A stretch of DNA of 64,000 nucleotides from Bacteroidota bacterium (GCA_023417935.1 JAEZDY010000009.1:150308-214307); one strand, 5' to 3'. Shown: positions 15,392 through 24,316, counted from the first letter of the stretch. A program made the numbers and translations. The notes: generated by a model not told the origin, from the sequence alone.

Positions 15392-16945
15392 ATGTTTAGT
15401 GCCAATGACCTTAAATTATTCCAATCAAAAGGAATTGATATCAAGACTATTGAACAACAACTGGAAAGCTTTAAAAGAGGCTTTCCCTATATTGATCTCG
15501 TTGATCCCTGTACAGTAAAAAACGGAATCAAAGTATTTAGTGATAATGAAATAGAGAAGTTACAGAAGTTCTATGATAAGAATTTCGAAGATTATGAAAT
15601 CCTAAAATTTGTGCCGGCATCAGGTGCTGCCAGCCGTATGTTTAAATCACTGTATGAATTCAGAGACCAACTTGAAAATACAACAGAACCTGACGGTAAT
15701 ATTGAAAAGGACAACGGATTTAACTCAGCACAAAACTTTTTTAGCAATATAAGGAAGTTTGCTTTTTACGACGACCTTAATAAGGTGATGGAAGAGCATC
15801 ATATAAGTTTAGAATCTAAGCTGAAAGAGAAAGACTACAAAACCATTATTGAATTCATCCTTGAAGATCATGGCCTTGGATATGCCTCCAAACCGAAAGC
15901 TATGATAAAGTTCCACAACTATAAGGACGGTGCTCGCATGGCAATGGAAGAACACCTCGTTGAGAGCGCTAATTATGCTACAAACAGTGAGGGCAGAGTT
16001 GCAGTACATTTTACAGTATCACCTGAGGATGCTGACAATTTCATTGAGCAGATTAATCTGGTAAAAGACATGTACGAGGAATTGTTTGATGTAACTTATG
16101 AACTAACTTTCTCTGTCCAGAAACAATCAACAGATACTATAGCTGTTGATAGTACTTATAAGCCATTCAGGGATTCAAAAGATAATTTGGTTTTTCGTCC
16201 GGGTGGTCACGGCGCTTTGATCGAAAACTTAAATGACCGTCAGGGAGAGCTAATATTCATTAAGAATATAGATAATGTTGTACCTGACAGGCTAAAAGAC
16301 ACAACTTATAAGTACAAGCGTGCTTTGGGTGGATACCTGATGGAATTAAGGGATAAGATTGTTGAGTATTTGGACCTGCTCGAAGATGGTGGGCTTACTG
16401 ACAATGAAATAAAAAAGATTGTAAATTTTTGCAGTGAGAAGTTATACATCAGATTTACACCTGAATTTGAAACGTTTACAAATATTGAGAAAGTTGACTT
16501 CCTGTTTACCAGTCTCAATCGCCCAATCAGGTTGTGCGGGATGGTGAAGAACGTTGGAGAGCCTGGTGGTGGGCCATTTTGGGTTCGTAACTCAGCTGGT
16601 GAAATATCTTTGCAGATTGTTGAATCATCACAAATAGATCTGTCAAACAAGGAACAGAAGAGCATATTCGAAAAAGCTACTCATTTTAATCCTGTTGACC
16701 TTGTTTGTTATGTGAGGGATTATAATGGTGATCCTTATGATTTAAGAGAGTTTATAGACCCTTCTACAGGCTTTATTTCGAATAAATCAAAGGATGGAAG
16801 AGAACTTAAAGCGATGGAATTACCCGGACTCTGGAATGGTGCAATGGCCGACTGGATTACAGTATTCATTGAAGTCCCCATTATAACTTTCAATCCGGTG
16901 AAGACTATTAATGATCTGCTCCGCAAGGAACATCAAACTGAGTAA
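15392..16945 (+). CDS. DUF4301 family protein
   Basis: 517 residues matching the Bacteroidota DUF4301 family along its length. Recognisable segments are EILKFVPASGAASRMFKSL near residue 75, FRPGGHGALIENLNDR near 270, and PLRLCGMVKNVGEPGGGPFW-like sequence near 375 (here PIRLCGMVKNVGEPGGGPFW). The glycine-rich PASGAASRMFK stretch looks like a phosphate- or nucleotide-binding loop, and the family has been compared with sugar nucleotidyltransferases, but no activity is established to my knowledge. No signal peptide or membrane segment, so cytosolic. It has its own promoter and no obvious partner gene. Confidence 0.88.
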   Translation: MFSANDLKLFQSKGIDIKTIEQQLESFKRGFPYIDLVDPCTVKNGIKVFSDNEIEKLQKFYDKNFEDYEILKFVPASGAASRMFKSLYEFRDQLENTTEPDGNIEKDNGFNSAQNFFSNIRKFAFYDDLNKVMEEHHISLESKLKEKDYKTIIEFILEDHGLGYASKPKAMIKFHNYKDGARMAMEEHLVESANYATNSEGRVAVHFTVSPEDADNFIEQINLVKDMYEELFDVTYELTFSVQKQSTDTIAVDSTYKPFRDSKDNLVFRPGGHGALIENLNDRQGELIFIKNIDNVVPDRLKDTTYKYKRALGGYLMELRDKIVEYLDLLEDGGLTDNEIKKIVNFCSEKLYIRFTPEFETFTNIEKVDFLFTSLNRPIRLCGMVKNVGEPGGGPFWVRNSAGEISLQIVESSQIDLSNKEQKSIFEKATHFNPVDLVCYVRDYNGDPYDLREFIDPSTGFISNKSKDGRELKAMELPGLWNGAMADWITVFIEVPIITFNPVKTINDLLRKEHQTE

Positions 16946-16984
16946 AAACTACATTAAACGGATTATAGTCATTTTTTTTAGGTT

Positions 16985-17623
16985 TTAAGGAGCGAGCCGT
17001 TCTCTTATCCATTGGTCGTTGACCAATCTAAACCTTATTCTGTCGTGTAAACGCGAAGCCCTTCCCTGCCAGAACTCTATAAGTTCAGGTTTTAGAGCAT
17101 ACCCGCCCCAATGTTGAGGTCTTTTTATTGATTCTTCTGATTTCAATTCACTACTTCTACTGATAAACAACCCTTCCAGATAAGCCCTGTTTTCAACCAC
17201 CATGCTCTGTGGTGAGATGATTGCTCCTAAGCGGCTTTCTATAGGACGGGTATTGAAGTAAGCATCTGATTCTTCCGGGGGGATTTTTTCTATGCTACCT
17301 TCTATTCTAACCTGGCGTTCGAGTTCTTTCCAGAAAAACAACAATGAACCTACAGGGTTATTGCTAATATCAACACCCTTGGCGCTTTTATAATTTGTGA
17401 AAAATCGGAACTCTTCCCCTATTACGCCTTTTAGTAAAACAACCCTTGATTTCGGCTTAAAGTCGGCACTTATTGTAGAAAGAACCATGGCGGTTGGTTC
17501 AGTAACTTCTGATTCAATGGCTTGTGAAAGCCACTTAAGAAAGAAAGTGACCGGATTAGCCCCTGCTTCTTCTTCATCTAATTGATGCAATAAGTAATTA
17601 TTCCTGATTTCTGACAAGTCCAT
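16985..17623 (-). CDS. pdxH: Pyridoxamine 5'-phosphate oxidase
   Basis: 212 residues from the ATG at 17623; an in-frame ATG at 17701 would add a hydrophobic N-terminus unlike the family. PdxH oxidises PNP or PMP to pyridoxal 5'-phosphate using FMN and oxygen. FMN and substrate segments are visible: KPKSRVVLLKG, FRFFTNYKSAKG, GSLLFFWKELERQVRIEG, and the C-terminal WQGRASRLHDRIRF, the PdxH signature. Length is normal. Its presence suggests at least occasional contact with oxygen, or other use. It is convergent with DUF4301 and divergent from the DUF1684 gene. Several PLP enzymes are encoded in this window (SerC, two other transferases). Confidence 0.96.
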   Translation of the reverse strand: MDLSEIRNNYLLHQLDEEEAGANPVTFFLKWLSQAIESEVTEPTAMVLSTISADFKPKSRVVLLKGVIGEEFRFFTNYKSAKGVDISNNPVGSLLFFWKELERQVRIEGSIEKIPPEESDAYFNTRPIESRLGAIISPQSMVVENRAYLEGLFISRSSELKSEESIKRPQHWGGYALKPELIEFWQGRASRLHDRIRFRLVNDQWIRERLAP

Positions 17624-17680
17624 GGCAATGAATTGAGTGCAAATAACAGACAAAACAATAAGAAGGTTTGGCAAAAGGAT

Positions 17681-17688
17681 TATTTTTG
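17681..17688 (+). promoter_or_regulatory. Possible -7 element of the DUF1684 gene
   Basis: TATTTTTG fits TAnnTTTG and ends 16 bp before the ATG at 17705, predicting a very short leader. No ideal -33 element. Confidence 0.45.
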
Positions 17689-17704
17689 CAGCTAAATTCA
17701 AATT

Positions 17705-18328
17705 ATGAAACTTATAAAGTGGACATTAGTGCTATTTCTAATACACGCATCTTTCCTTTATGCGCAAGATGTTGAAGGCAGTAATCAAGGCAACTATAAG
17801 CAGGGTATTAAAAAAGAAAGAAAAGAAAAAGACACGGAATTCAAGGACTCTGAAAAATCACCTTTATCTCAGGATGAGATTCAGAAATTCAAAGGATTAA
17901 GATATTTTAAACCCAATCAGACGTACAGAGTAAAGGCTAAACTAATTCTTGAAGAAGAACCTGACACCATCTTAATGAAAACAACCACTGAAAGGTTGCC
18001 ACAGTATATTGTTTATGGGAAAGCTTACTTTACGATTAATGATACCAATTTTTCACTTACAGTATACCGGAATGTTGGATTGATGAGTAAGCCTGGTTAT
18101 GAAGACTATCTGTTCATACCTTTTACTGACGAAACCAATGGTGAAGAAACTTATGGTGGTGGACGGTATATTGATGCCCGAATTACCCCGGGAGATAGTA
18201 TCGTCATTGACTTCAACCGCGCCTATAATCCTTACTGTGTTTATAGTAAAAAATATAGTTGTCCTATTCCGCCCAGTGAAAATTATATCAAAGCCAGAGT
18301 AGCCGCAGGAGAAAAGAATTACCACTAA
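17705..18328 (+). CDS. DUF1684 family secreted protein
   Basis: 207 residues with a signal peptide (MKLIKWTLVLFLIHASFLYAQ). The rest matches DUF1684: SPLSQDEIQKFKGLRYFKP, QYIVYGKAYFTINDTNFSL, DYLFIPFTDETNGEETYGGG, RYIDA, and IDFNRAYNPYCVYSKKYSCP. Near the C-terminus YSCPIPPSENYIKARVAAGEK is the most conserved block of the family. A conserved cysteine pair in that block and an acidic pocket (DETNG) suggest a ligand-binding beta sandwich, but no function is established. Probably periplasmic. A promoter-like element precedes it and it is followed by a beta-barrel gene on the same strand. Confidence 0.88.
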   Translation: MKLIKWTLVLFLIHASFLYAQDVEGSNQGNYKQGIKKERKEKDTEFKDSEKSPLSQDEIQKFKGLRYFKPNQTYRVKAKLILEEEPDTILMKTTTERLPQYIVYGKAYFTINDTNFSLTVYRNVGLMSKPGYEDYLFIPFTDETNGEETYGGGRYIDARITPGDSIVIDFNRAYNPYCVYSKKYSCPIPPSENYIKARVAAGEKNYH

Positions 18329-18457
18329 TTCATGTTACTGAATTACTTTTTAAATATTTATTGATAAACTGTTGGAATTTCTTAGTTTATCCCGCTTATT
18401 ACGAGAGGTAAACTAGTCTTAAAAGTTATAAGAATAATGTCTTTATCCGGTTCAAAA

Positions 18458-19234
18458 ATGAAATATTCAATACTCCTTGGATTCTTATTATTACAACTTT
18501 TTCATACTTCAACCCTGGCACAATCTTTTAACTGGAATAAAAACTTCACAGTTGGTATTAGTGGAGGTGTTTCATCTTTTTATGGCGACTTAAGCGTTTA
18601 TGACCGACAACCATTGAAAAAACTGGCAAATGAAAGTGATAGAGCCTTTGGTTTATCAATTGGTCACCAATTGAGTTCAGTGTTATCACTGAATTTCAGT
18701 TACATAGACGGTAAACTGAAGGGCAAAAATGACGGGTTGCAGTATTATTTTAACAGTGATTTTAATGAGGTCTCCTTATCATCGCATATTAGCGTTTCAC
18801 GCCTAATTTTCCCTTATATGATTGGACGAGCAGAAGTGTTTTCAACAACAGGTATCGGATTTATGCAGTTCAATTCTGTAGAGCGGCGGATTCTTCAAAG
18901 TGGTAACTTAGACGATCAAGAAAACAGTATTACAACTAAAATAGAATCAGGTACACCTATCCTAAAACTTGGAATAGGTTGCAGCTATGAAGTTAATAAC
19001 CACCTGAATCTTTCAACTGAAATTTCATTTAGAGTAACGGGTAACGATTTAGTTGATGCACATGAGGGTTCAACCGGAATTAAAGATTATTATTCAATTT
19101 TTTCTTTAGGTCTGACTTATGTGTTCAATAGAAGCCATAGTTACAGCGATTATTCTTTACCCTGTGGAGCTGGCTCAAAGTCATACAAAACCAGGAATTC
19201 AAGAATACACCAGGCGTGTTTACCTTTCAATTAG
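18458..19234 (+). CDS. Outer membrane beta-barrel protein
   Basis: About 258 residues from ATG 18458 (an ATG at 18437 would add seven residues before the signal peptide MKYSILLGFLLLQLFHTSTLAQ). The mature protein has alternating hydrophobic/polar strands with glycine and aromatic ends (FTVGISGGVSSFYGDLSVYD, LSIGHQLSSVLSLNFSYIDG, ILKLGIGCSYEVNNHLNLST, YSIFSLGLTYVF), as in small 8-strand outer membrane barrels of Bacteroidota. A C-terminal extension rich in Ser and Tyr follows the last strand. Its stop codon overlaps the convergent gene by 4 bp. Function unknown. Confidence 0.8.
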   Translation: MKYSILLGFLLLQLFHTSTLAQSFNWNKNFTVGISGGVSSFYGDLSVYDRQPLKKLANESDRAFGLSIGHQLSSVLSLNFSYIDGKLKGKNDGLQYYFNSDFNEVSLSSHISVSRLIFPYMIGRAEVFSTTGIGFMQFNSVERRILQSGNLDDQENSITTKIESGTPILKLGIGCSYEVNNHLNLSTEISFRVTGNDLVDAHEGSTGIKDYYSIFSLGLTYVFNRSHSYSDYSLPCGAGSKSYKTRNSRIHQACLPFN

Positions 19235-20061
19235 GCTTGATTAACGCTCGATAGGTCAGTTATCAGTTTACTTATCTTATTCAGGATTGCCTTGTTTTTA
19301 ATCTTAGCCTCCTCAAGTTCCAGTTGTAATTCCGATGTTTTCATTACTAATTGGTCATTATCAGACTTAAGCTGATTTATTTGTGCTTTGGAATTTTCAT
19401 TAGTCTCCAGCTCTTGATTACTTAATGTTTTCCTTAGTAACTGTACTTCAGTAAGAAGTTGATTATAACCTTCATTCAGCGAGTTATATCTTTCTTGCTC
19501 CGATTTTATGGATCGCTCAAGATCATCTTTAAATTGCAATTCGCGAACTTTTTGTCTGTCTATTTCTTTTTTTAAACTTACATTAAGACTTTCCAGACCA
19601 CTAATTTCTTCCTCGTAATTACGGCCTGCACCTACTTTATTTTTGGTAACCACCATTAAATATATAAGAACCAATATAACCACTAAAAGCACGGCCACAG
19701 CTATTTTTAGAATGAGCATCATTTTCATGTCATTAATAGTCCTTTCCTGCAACCTGTCATTGTCAAATGACAATTGTGACAATCGTATATTAGCTTTGCT
19801 AATAGAATCAGCCAATGAATCTTCATTTTTAATCAATGATTTAGTCAGGTTGATTATACTGTCATCCTTTGAAGTAATTTTAGCTAACTGTTCATTTAGT
19901 AAGTAAAGTTTAAGTACCCTGCCGGTGAATACAGAGTCCTGTAATTTCTGGTATGAAATCTCCAGTTGCCTCCTTTCATTAAGAAGTTTTCTAAGATCAT
20001 CATTTGAGGCAAAAGAATTGAGACAAAAAAACATTAGCAACAATGAACTGAGGGTCTTCAT
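19231..20061 (-). CDS. Membrane-anchored coiled-coil protein, unknown function
   Basis: 276 residues. A signal peptide (MKTLSSLLLMFFCLNSFAS) is followed by helical coiled-coil sequence, one strong membrane helix near residues 112-133 (LKIAVAVLLVVILVLIYLMVV), and a long Glu/Lys/Gln-rich coiled coil to the end (ESLNVSLKKEIDRQKVRELQ, LRKTLSNQELETNENSKAQ). The topology would place the first coiled coil outside and the second inside the cell. I recognise no family. A TATTTTTG -7-like element lies at 20078-20085 on its strand. It ends 4 bp inside the convergent barrel gene. Confidence 0.75.
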   Translation of the reverse strand: MKTLSSLLLMFFCLNSFASNDDLRKLLNERRQLEISYQKLQDSVFTGRVLKLYLLNEQLAKITSKDDSIINLTKSLIKNEDSLADSISKANIRLSQLSFDNDRLQERTINDMKMMLILKIAVAVLLVVILVLIYLMVVTKNKVGAGRNYEEEISGLESLNVSLKKEIDRQKVRELQFKDDLERSIKSEQERYNSLNEGYNQLLTEVQLLRKTLSNQELETNENSKAQINQLKSDNDQLVMKTSELQLELEEAKIKNKAILNKISKLITDLSSVNQA

Positions 20062-20197
20062 ATTCAGTGGTTTTTAACAAAAATAGTAAAGATTATCAAT
20101 TTCTCCATCAGTTTGGTGAATAAAAATGAAATGTTGTATTAAGTCTGAAGCTCTTACAAATCACATTATATGTGACTTTTATTAACAATTTATTATG

Positions 20198-20205
20198 TAA
20201 GTTTG
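20198..20205 (+). promoter_or_regulatory. Possible -7 element of the TlpA-like gene
   Basis: TAAGTTTG fits TAnnTTTG and ends 7 bp before ATG 20213 and 19 bp before ATG 20225. The position favours the second ATG or a leaderless message. Confidence 0.45.
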
Positions 20206-20212
20206 TCAGGAA

Positions 20213-21637
20213 ATGATCAAGTCTATGAAAATTATCAGATTGCTCCTTACCTGCTTCATAATTACGTTACTTCTCTCTAATTCAAGCGCACAGAGTAAAT
20301 ATTCAATCACACTGAATATAAATGGATTGAACGATAGTATTCTTATACTTGCCAGCTATGTTGGTGATAAACAGTTCATTGTTGATACGGCCTATCTTGA
20401 TAAGAAGTCAAATTACCATTTTGAAGGTGACTCCCTCCTCCCAGCCGGTATGTATGTTATAGCTGGTTCAAACAAAAAGAAACTATTCGATTTTATTATA
20501 TCGGGGGACTATAAATTTACAATTACGGGTAATGCTAATAGCATTCCGGCAAGCCTAAGGTCAAAAGATAGCGAGGAGAATTCCATTTTGTTCAGCTATA
20601 TAAATTTTCTCTCTGATAAACAGCAGATGATGTCGCAACTTCAAGCTCAGAGGAAACAACTTAAGCCCGGTAACCTGGACCATAAAAATATAACTGCCAG
20701 AATTGATAGCCTTAATAATGTAGTTATCAATTATATCGATGGATTAATAAACCGATATAAGGGCAAGTTTATTTCTGTATTCCTAAAATCTATGCAAGAG
20801 CCTGACAACCCTGAAATTCCAATGTTATCAAACGGTAGACCTGATTCTGTTTTTGCTTTTAACTATTACAAAGCTCATTTCTTCGATAATATTGATCTGT
20901 CGGACGATAGGGTTATCAGGACTCCTGTACTTCATAGCAAAACTGAGCAATACCTGACTAAACTTACAGTTCCGGCTCCTGATTCCATTATAGCATCAAT
21001 TGACCGTTTGTTAGCAATGACTAAAGGTAATCGCGAAAGTTTTAAATATTTAATGTGGTATCTTACGGTGAAATATGAGAGTTCTGAAATAATGGGTCAT
21101 GATGCTATTGTGGTGCATCTTGTTGATAAGTATTATGGTGATCCTAAAATGTCATGGATGAATCCTACCGTTAAAGAAAACCTGATTAAGCGCGCTAATG
21201 TTTTAAGACCCATACTCATAGGTAAAACTGCACCTGAGCTTATTTTACTTGATACATTGCAAAACCCAAAATCATTACATTCAATTAAGCGTAAATATAC
21301 ATTGTTGTATTTCTGGGACCCTGAGTGTAGTCACTGTAAGAAGGAGACTCCGTTAATGACTTCATTCTACAATGAATACCGTGACAAATATAACTTTGAG
21401 GTATATGCAATATGCATGGACACCTCATGGAAAGAAATGAAAACCTATATTCGGAAGAATGAAATGAATTGGATAAATGTTAATGGCTATTATAGCATGT
21501 CGGGAGATTTCAGAGAGTTATATGACGTTCACAGTTCTCCTGTAATGTTTCTTATAGATGAGCAAAAAAAGATAGTCGCCAAAAAAATTCTTACCGATCA
21601 AATGAAGGCGATTCTCCAAAAACTTAATCAGGAATAA
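20213..21637 (+). CDS. TlpA/AhpC-like thiol:disulfide protein with DUF4369-like N-terminus
   Basis: 474 residues; ATG 20213 or 20225 (the latter gives a neat signal peptide MKIIRLLLTCFIITLLL). Residues about 30-110 look like the DUF4369 beta domain (YSITLNINGLNDSILILASY, YHFEGDSLLPAGMYVI), residues 120-330 are helical, and the C-terminal 140 residues are a thioredoxin fold: TAPELILLD, LLYFWDPECSHCKKETPLM with CxxC at about 372-375, HSSPVMFLIDEQKKIVAK with the cis-proline region. It probably reduces or isomerises disulfides in the periplasm. The CSHC active site resembles other Bacteroidota TlpA-like proteins. Monocistronic as far as visible. Confidence 0.9.
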   Translation: MIKSMKIIRLLLTCFIITLLLSNSSAQSKYSITLNINGLNDSILILASYVGDKQFIVDTAYLDKKSNYHFEGDSLLPAGMYVIAGSNKKKLFDFIISGDYKFTITGNANSIPASLRSKDSEENSILFSYINFLSDKQQMMSQLQAQRKQLKPGNLDHKNITARIDSLNNVVINYIDGLINRYKGKFISVFLKSMQEPDNPEIPMLSNGRPDSVFAFNYYKAHFFDNIDLSDDRVIRTPVLHSKTEQYLTKLTVPAPDSIIASIDRLLAMTKGNRESFKYLMWYLTVKYESSEIMGHDAIVVHLVDKYYGDPKMSWMNPTVKENLIKRANVLRPILIGKTAPELILLDTLQNPKSLHSIKRKYTLLYFWDPECSHCKKETPLMTSFYNEYRDKYNFEVYAICMDTSWKEMKTYIRKNEMNWINVNGYYSMSGDFRELYDVHSSPVMFLIDEQKKIVAKKILTDQMKAILQKLNQE

Positions 21638-21720
21638 TTCCATCCACCTGCTTTCCACCTGCTTAATTGACAGTAGCTCAAATAATTATGTGGATACACA
21701 TAAAATATTTGGCAATTTAC

Positions 21721-21778
21721 TTGACAAACTAAGTTTTTAGTTGTAAATTTGTACTGCATATAAACTAAGTGTTTAGGT
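21721..21778 (+). promoter_or_regulatory. Promoter and BlaI-type operator pair
   Basis: TTG (21721-21723) and TAAATTTG (21744-21751) form a Bacteroidota promoter with a 20-base spacer. Two 16-bp palindromes overlap it: AACTAA-GTTT-TTAGTT (21727-21742, perfect arms) between the two promoter elements and AACTAA-GTGT-TTAGGT (21763-21778, one mismatch) just after. They are 36 bp apart centre to centre. They are likely operators for the BlaI-type repressor encoded next, an inference from position and symmetry. Confidence 0.7.
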
Positions 21779-21798
21779 GTTAAAAGTAATTCACCATT

Positions 21799-21926
21799 AT
21801 GAGAGAACACTAAAGCAGTAGATCAAGTTATGAGAGAACTTACTAAAGCAAGAGCAAATTATGAGAGGACTTACTAAAGCAGAAGAGCAAATTATGAGAG
21901 AACTTACTAAAGCGGAAGAGCAAGTA
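21799..21926 (+). repeat. Four tandem copies of the blaI start-codon region
   Basis: Units of 31, 31, 33 and 33 bp at 21799, 21830, 21861 and 21894, each beginning ATGAGAG(A/G)AC and continuing (TT)ACTAAAGC. The last two are in frame with the repressor; the first two lost two bases each and their ATGs lead to peptides of 4 and 15 residues. Confidence 0.9.
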
Positions 21927-22277
21927 ATGCAGATAGTTTGGAAGGTTGGCAAGGGATATATAAATGACTTTCTTGACCACTTCCCTGAGCCAAAACCCGC
22001 ATACAACACTGTATCTACTATTGTTAGAATCCTCGAAAAGAAAGGGTTTATTGATCATGAACCGGGAAGCAAATCATACATATACTTTCCAACTGTTACC
22101 AAAAGAGAATATACCAAACACTCGTTCGGTCAATTATTGAACGGTTATTTCAGTAATTCATATAAGCAAATGGTATCATTCTTTGCCCATGATGATAAGC
22201 TTTCTGTAAATGAACTGGAAGAGTTAAAAAAGCTTATTGACAAACAAATTCAAGAAAAGCAAAAGCAAAATGACTGA
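21861..22277 (+). CDS. BlaI/MecI-type transcriptional repressor
   Basis: 138 residues if read from ATG 21861, or 127 from ATG 21894, which gives the normal family start (MRELTKAEEQVMQIVWK). The upstream copy repeats the first 11 residues. The winged helix covers about residues 10-90: EEQVMQIVWKVGKGYINDF, AYNTVSTIVRILEKKGFIDH with the recognition helix, and KSYIYFP in the wing. BlaI-type repressors bind palindromic operators as dimers and are cleaved when a BlaR1-type membrane protease is activated; the C-terminal helical part here is the dimer domain. It overlaps the following metallopeptidase gene by 8 bp. Signal unknown; a beta-lactamase is not nearby. Confidence 0.92.
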   Translation: MRGLTKAEEQIMRELTKAEEQVMQIVWKVGKGYINDFLDHFPEPKPAYNTVSTIVRILEKKGFIDHEPGSKSYIYFPTVTKREYTKHSFGQLLNGYFSNSYKQMVSFFAHDDKLSVNELEELKKLIDKQIQEKQKQND

Positions 22278-24300
22278 ACTGTTTATATATCTGATCAAAG
22301 CTGCACTAATAAATGCCATATTACTGGTTTTTTACTATTTCGCTCTCAGGCAATCCAACAGATTTGTACTGATGAGATTTGCCCTGATTACAGCAATGAT
22401 AGTTCCCCTGGTGATTCCACTTATCCCTTACCCGGTTGGAATACAGGAACAATCAGCTAATTTGCCGGTATTTACTATCTCTATTCCTGAAACAGCTATA
22501 GCAGCTACACCTCCCGGGCAGAATTTTTTCAAACTTTCAGACATACCGGCATTATTATATTATGGCATCTCACTGGTATTACTAACAGGCATGGTAATAT
22601 CCATAATCGCCATCATTCAAAAGCGCTTAAGATCCAAACAGCACTATACAGCCATCGGGAAAGTTGAGCTTGAAAACTCAGTGAAGAGTCCTTTTTCTTT
22701 TTTCTCATGGGTTTTCCTCTCCCCTGCTGATCTTACACATCCTCAGCTCGATATGATACTAAAGCATGAGTTCTGTCATGTAAAAGAAAAACACAGTATT
22801 GACAGAGTGATATCAGGTATTTTCAGGTCGGTGCTCTGGTTCAGTCCATTCGCCCATATCACTTCAAGGCTCCTTTCAGAGGTACATGAGTATCAGGCAG
22901 ATTCCAAAGTTATTGGCGTTTATGACCGATATGATTACAGTGACCTTATACTTTCCTTTTATCTGAATCCTCAATCTTCAGCAATATCTAACAATTTCAG
23001 TTTGCATACTAAAAAACGTATCAAGATGATCAACAATCTTAACTCCGGTAAATTCAGTGTAAAAAGGATAGCTTTAGGACTGTTCATTGCTGCCTCAGCA
23101 ATATCTGTTACAGCTATGGTTACCACAAATAAGGAGCTGCTTACAAAAACAAGCAATGCTCCATTGTATCAATTAGCAGAGGATAATTCAGGTGATACTA
23201 TTCCACCTGCTCCTGTCGCGAATATGGAAATGCTAGCTGCATTTATGGATCCATCAATTAAAGGATTAGATGGAAAGGTTATAGTGAGCCTCATCGTGCT
23301 GGCTGATGGTACTACAAGGGATGTTAAAATAGCAGAGAGTGCCGGTAAAATCCTTGATGAATTTGCAATAAACTATATAAAACAAGTTAAGAACTGGTCT
23401 CCAGCTACTATAGATGGTCATCCTGTTCAATACAAACTCCTGTATCCAATAACATTCTCAGAGAATGAAGAAATCGGCATCAATGGTCCACTGATAATTG
23501 GTAATCAAGACACTAGCCGTAAAAAACAGAATACTGGTAAAATTGAAAAAGTAACTATGAAAACGGCAACTGACCTGCCAGATTCACCTGCACAATTTCC
23601 CGGTGGAGATAAGGCAAGGATTGAATACTTTAGTGCCAACACCCCTTATCCTGATGACGCACGCAAAGCTGGAAAAGAAGGAACGATTTATGTTCAATTT
23701 GTTATAACACCTACTGGAGAAGTATCTAATGTAAAAATCCTTAAGAACGTATTTCCTTCTCTCGACAAAGTAGCATACGATGCAATCATTAATATGCCTA
23801 AATGGATACCAGCAAGAAAGGATAATAAGCCTGTTAGCTATGAGATGACAATTCCAATTAAATTTGAACTTAACGATGATAAGAAAGATAAGGCATATGG
23901 TGATCCTGGTGCCGGTGATACATTTTCAAAGAATATGCCTGTTCCATATAAAGCGGAAGGTAGTCGTGTTTATTCAGTTGTAGAGGAAACTCCTGCATTC
24001 CCCGGCGGAGATGATGCGAGAATAGAATATATTAAGAATAATCTTAAATACCCTGAAGAAGCAAGAAAGCAGGGTATTGAGGGTACTGTTTTCATAACCT
24101 TTGTTGTTGAACCTGACGGCTCAATTACTAATGAAAAAGTGCTTCGTGGAATTGGTGGTGGACTTGATGAAATAGCCCTTGAAGTTATTAAGAACATGCC
24201 TGCATGGAAACCCGGCAAGGTAAAAGGTGAACCGGTACCTGTTCAGTTTAATATGCCAATTAAATTTAAGCTTTCTGAGCCTGAAAAAAAAGCTGAATAA
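22270..24300 (+). CDS. BlaR1-like M56 metallopeptidase fused to three TonB C-terminal domains
   Basis: 676 residues from ATG 22270. Residues 1-120 hold about three membrane helices; residue 166 starts LKHEFCHVKEKHS with the HExxH zinc motif (H166, H170) and EVHEYQADSKV supplies the third ligand region, giving an M56 (BlaR1/MecR1) peptidase. A further membrane helix lies near 267-286. Then three TonB-C-type repeats follow at about 318-397, 437-537 and 575-672; the last two carry FPGGD(K/D)ARIEY, YP(D/E)(D/E)AR and VPxG/PDGSxxNxKVL-like segments. The penicillin-binding sensor of true BlaR1 is absent. It probably senses envelope state and cleaves the BlaI-type repressor; what the TonB domains contact is unknown. 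Confidence 0.9.
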   Translation: MTELFIYLIKAALINAILLVFYYFALRQSNRFVLMRFALITAMIVPLVIPLIPYPVGIQEQSANLPVFTISIPETAIAATPPGQNFFKLSDIPALLYYGISLVLLTGMVISIIAIIQKRLRSKQHYTAIGKVELENSVKSPFSFFSWVFLSPADLTHPQLDMILKHEFCHVKEKHSIDRVISGIFRSVLWFSPFAHITSRLLSEVHEYQADSKVIGVYDRYDYSDLILSFYLNPQSSAISNNFSLHTKKRIKMINNLNSGKFSVKRIALGLFIAASAISVTAMVTTNKELLTKTSNAPLYQLAEDNSGDTIPPAPVANMEMLAAFMDPSIKGLDGKVIVSLIVLADGTTRDVKIAESAGKILDEFAINYIKQVKNWSPATIDGHPVQYKLLYPITFSENEEIGINGPLIIGNQDTSRKKQNTGKIEKVTMKTATDLPDSPAQFPGGDKARIEYFSANTPYPDDARKAGKEGTIYVQFVITPTGEVSNVKILKNVFPSLDKVAYDAIINMPKWIPARKDNKPVSYEMTIPIKFELNDDKKDKAYGDPGAGDTFSKNMPVPYKAEGSRVYSVVEETPAFPGGDDARIEYIKNNLKYPEEARKQGIEGTVFITFVVEPDGSITNEKVLRGIGGGLDEIALEVIKNMPAWKPGKVKGEPVPVQFNMPIKFKLSEPEKKAE

Positions 24301-24316
24301 AGAAACTGAAAAAAAC

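Noticed and set aside
17624..17701. N-terminal extension of pdxH with a signal-like sequence
   Set aside because: PdxH is cytosolic and the family begins at MDLSEIRNNY; the extension overlaps the divergent promoter region.
20062..20212. Possible small RNA between divergent genes
   Set aside because: Only AT-rich sequence and promoter-like elements; no hairpin with T run.
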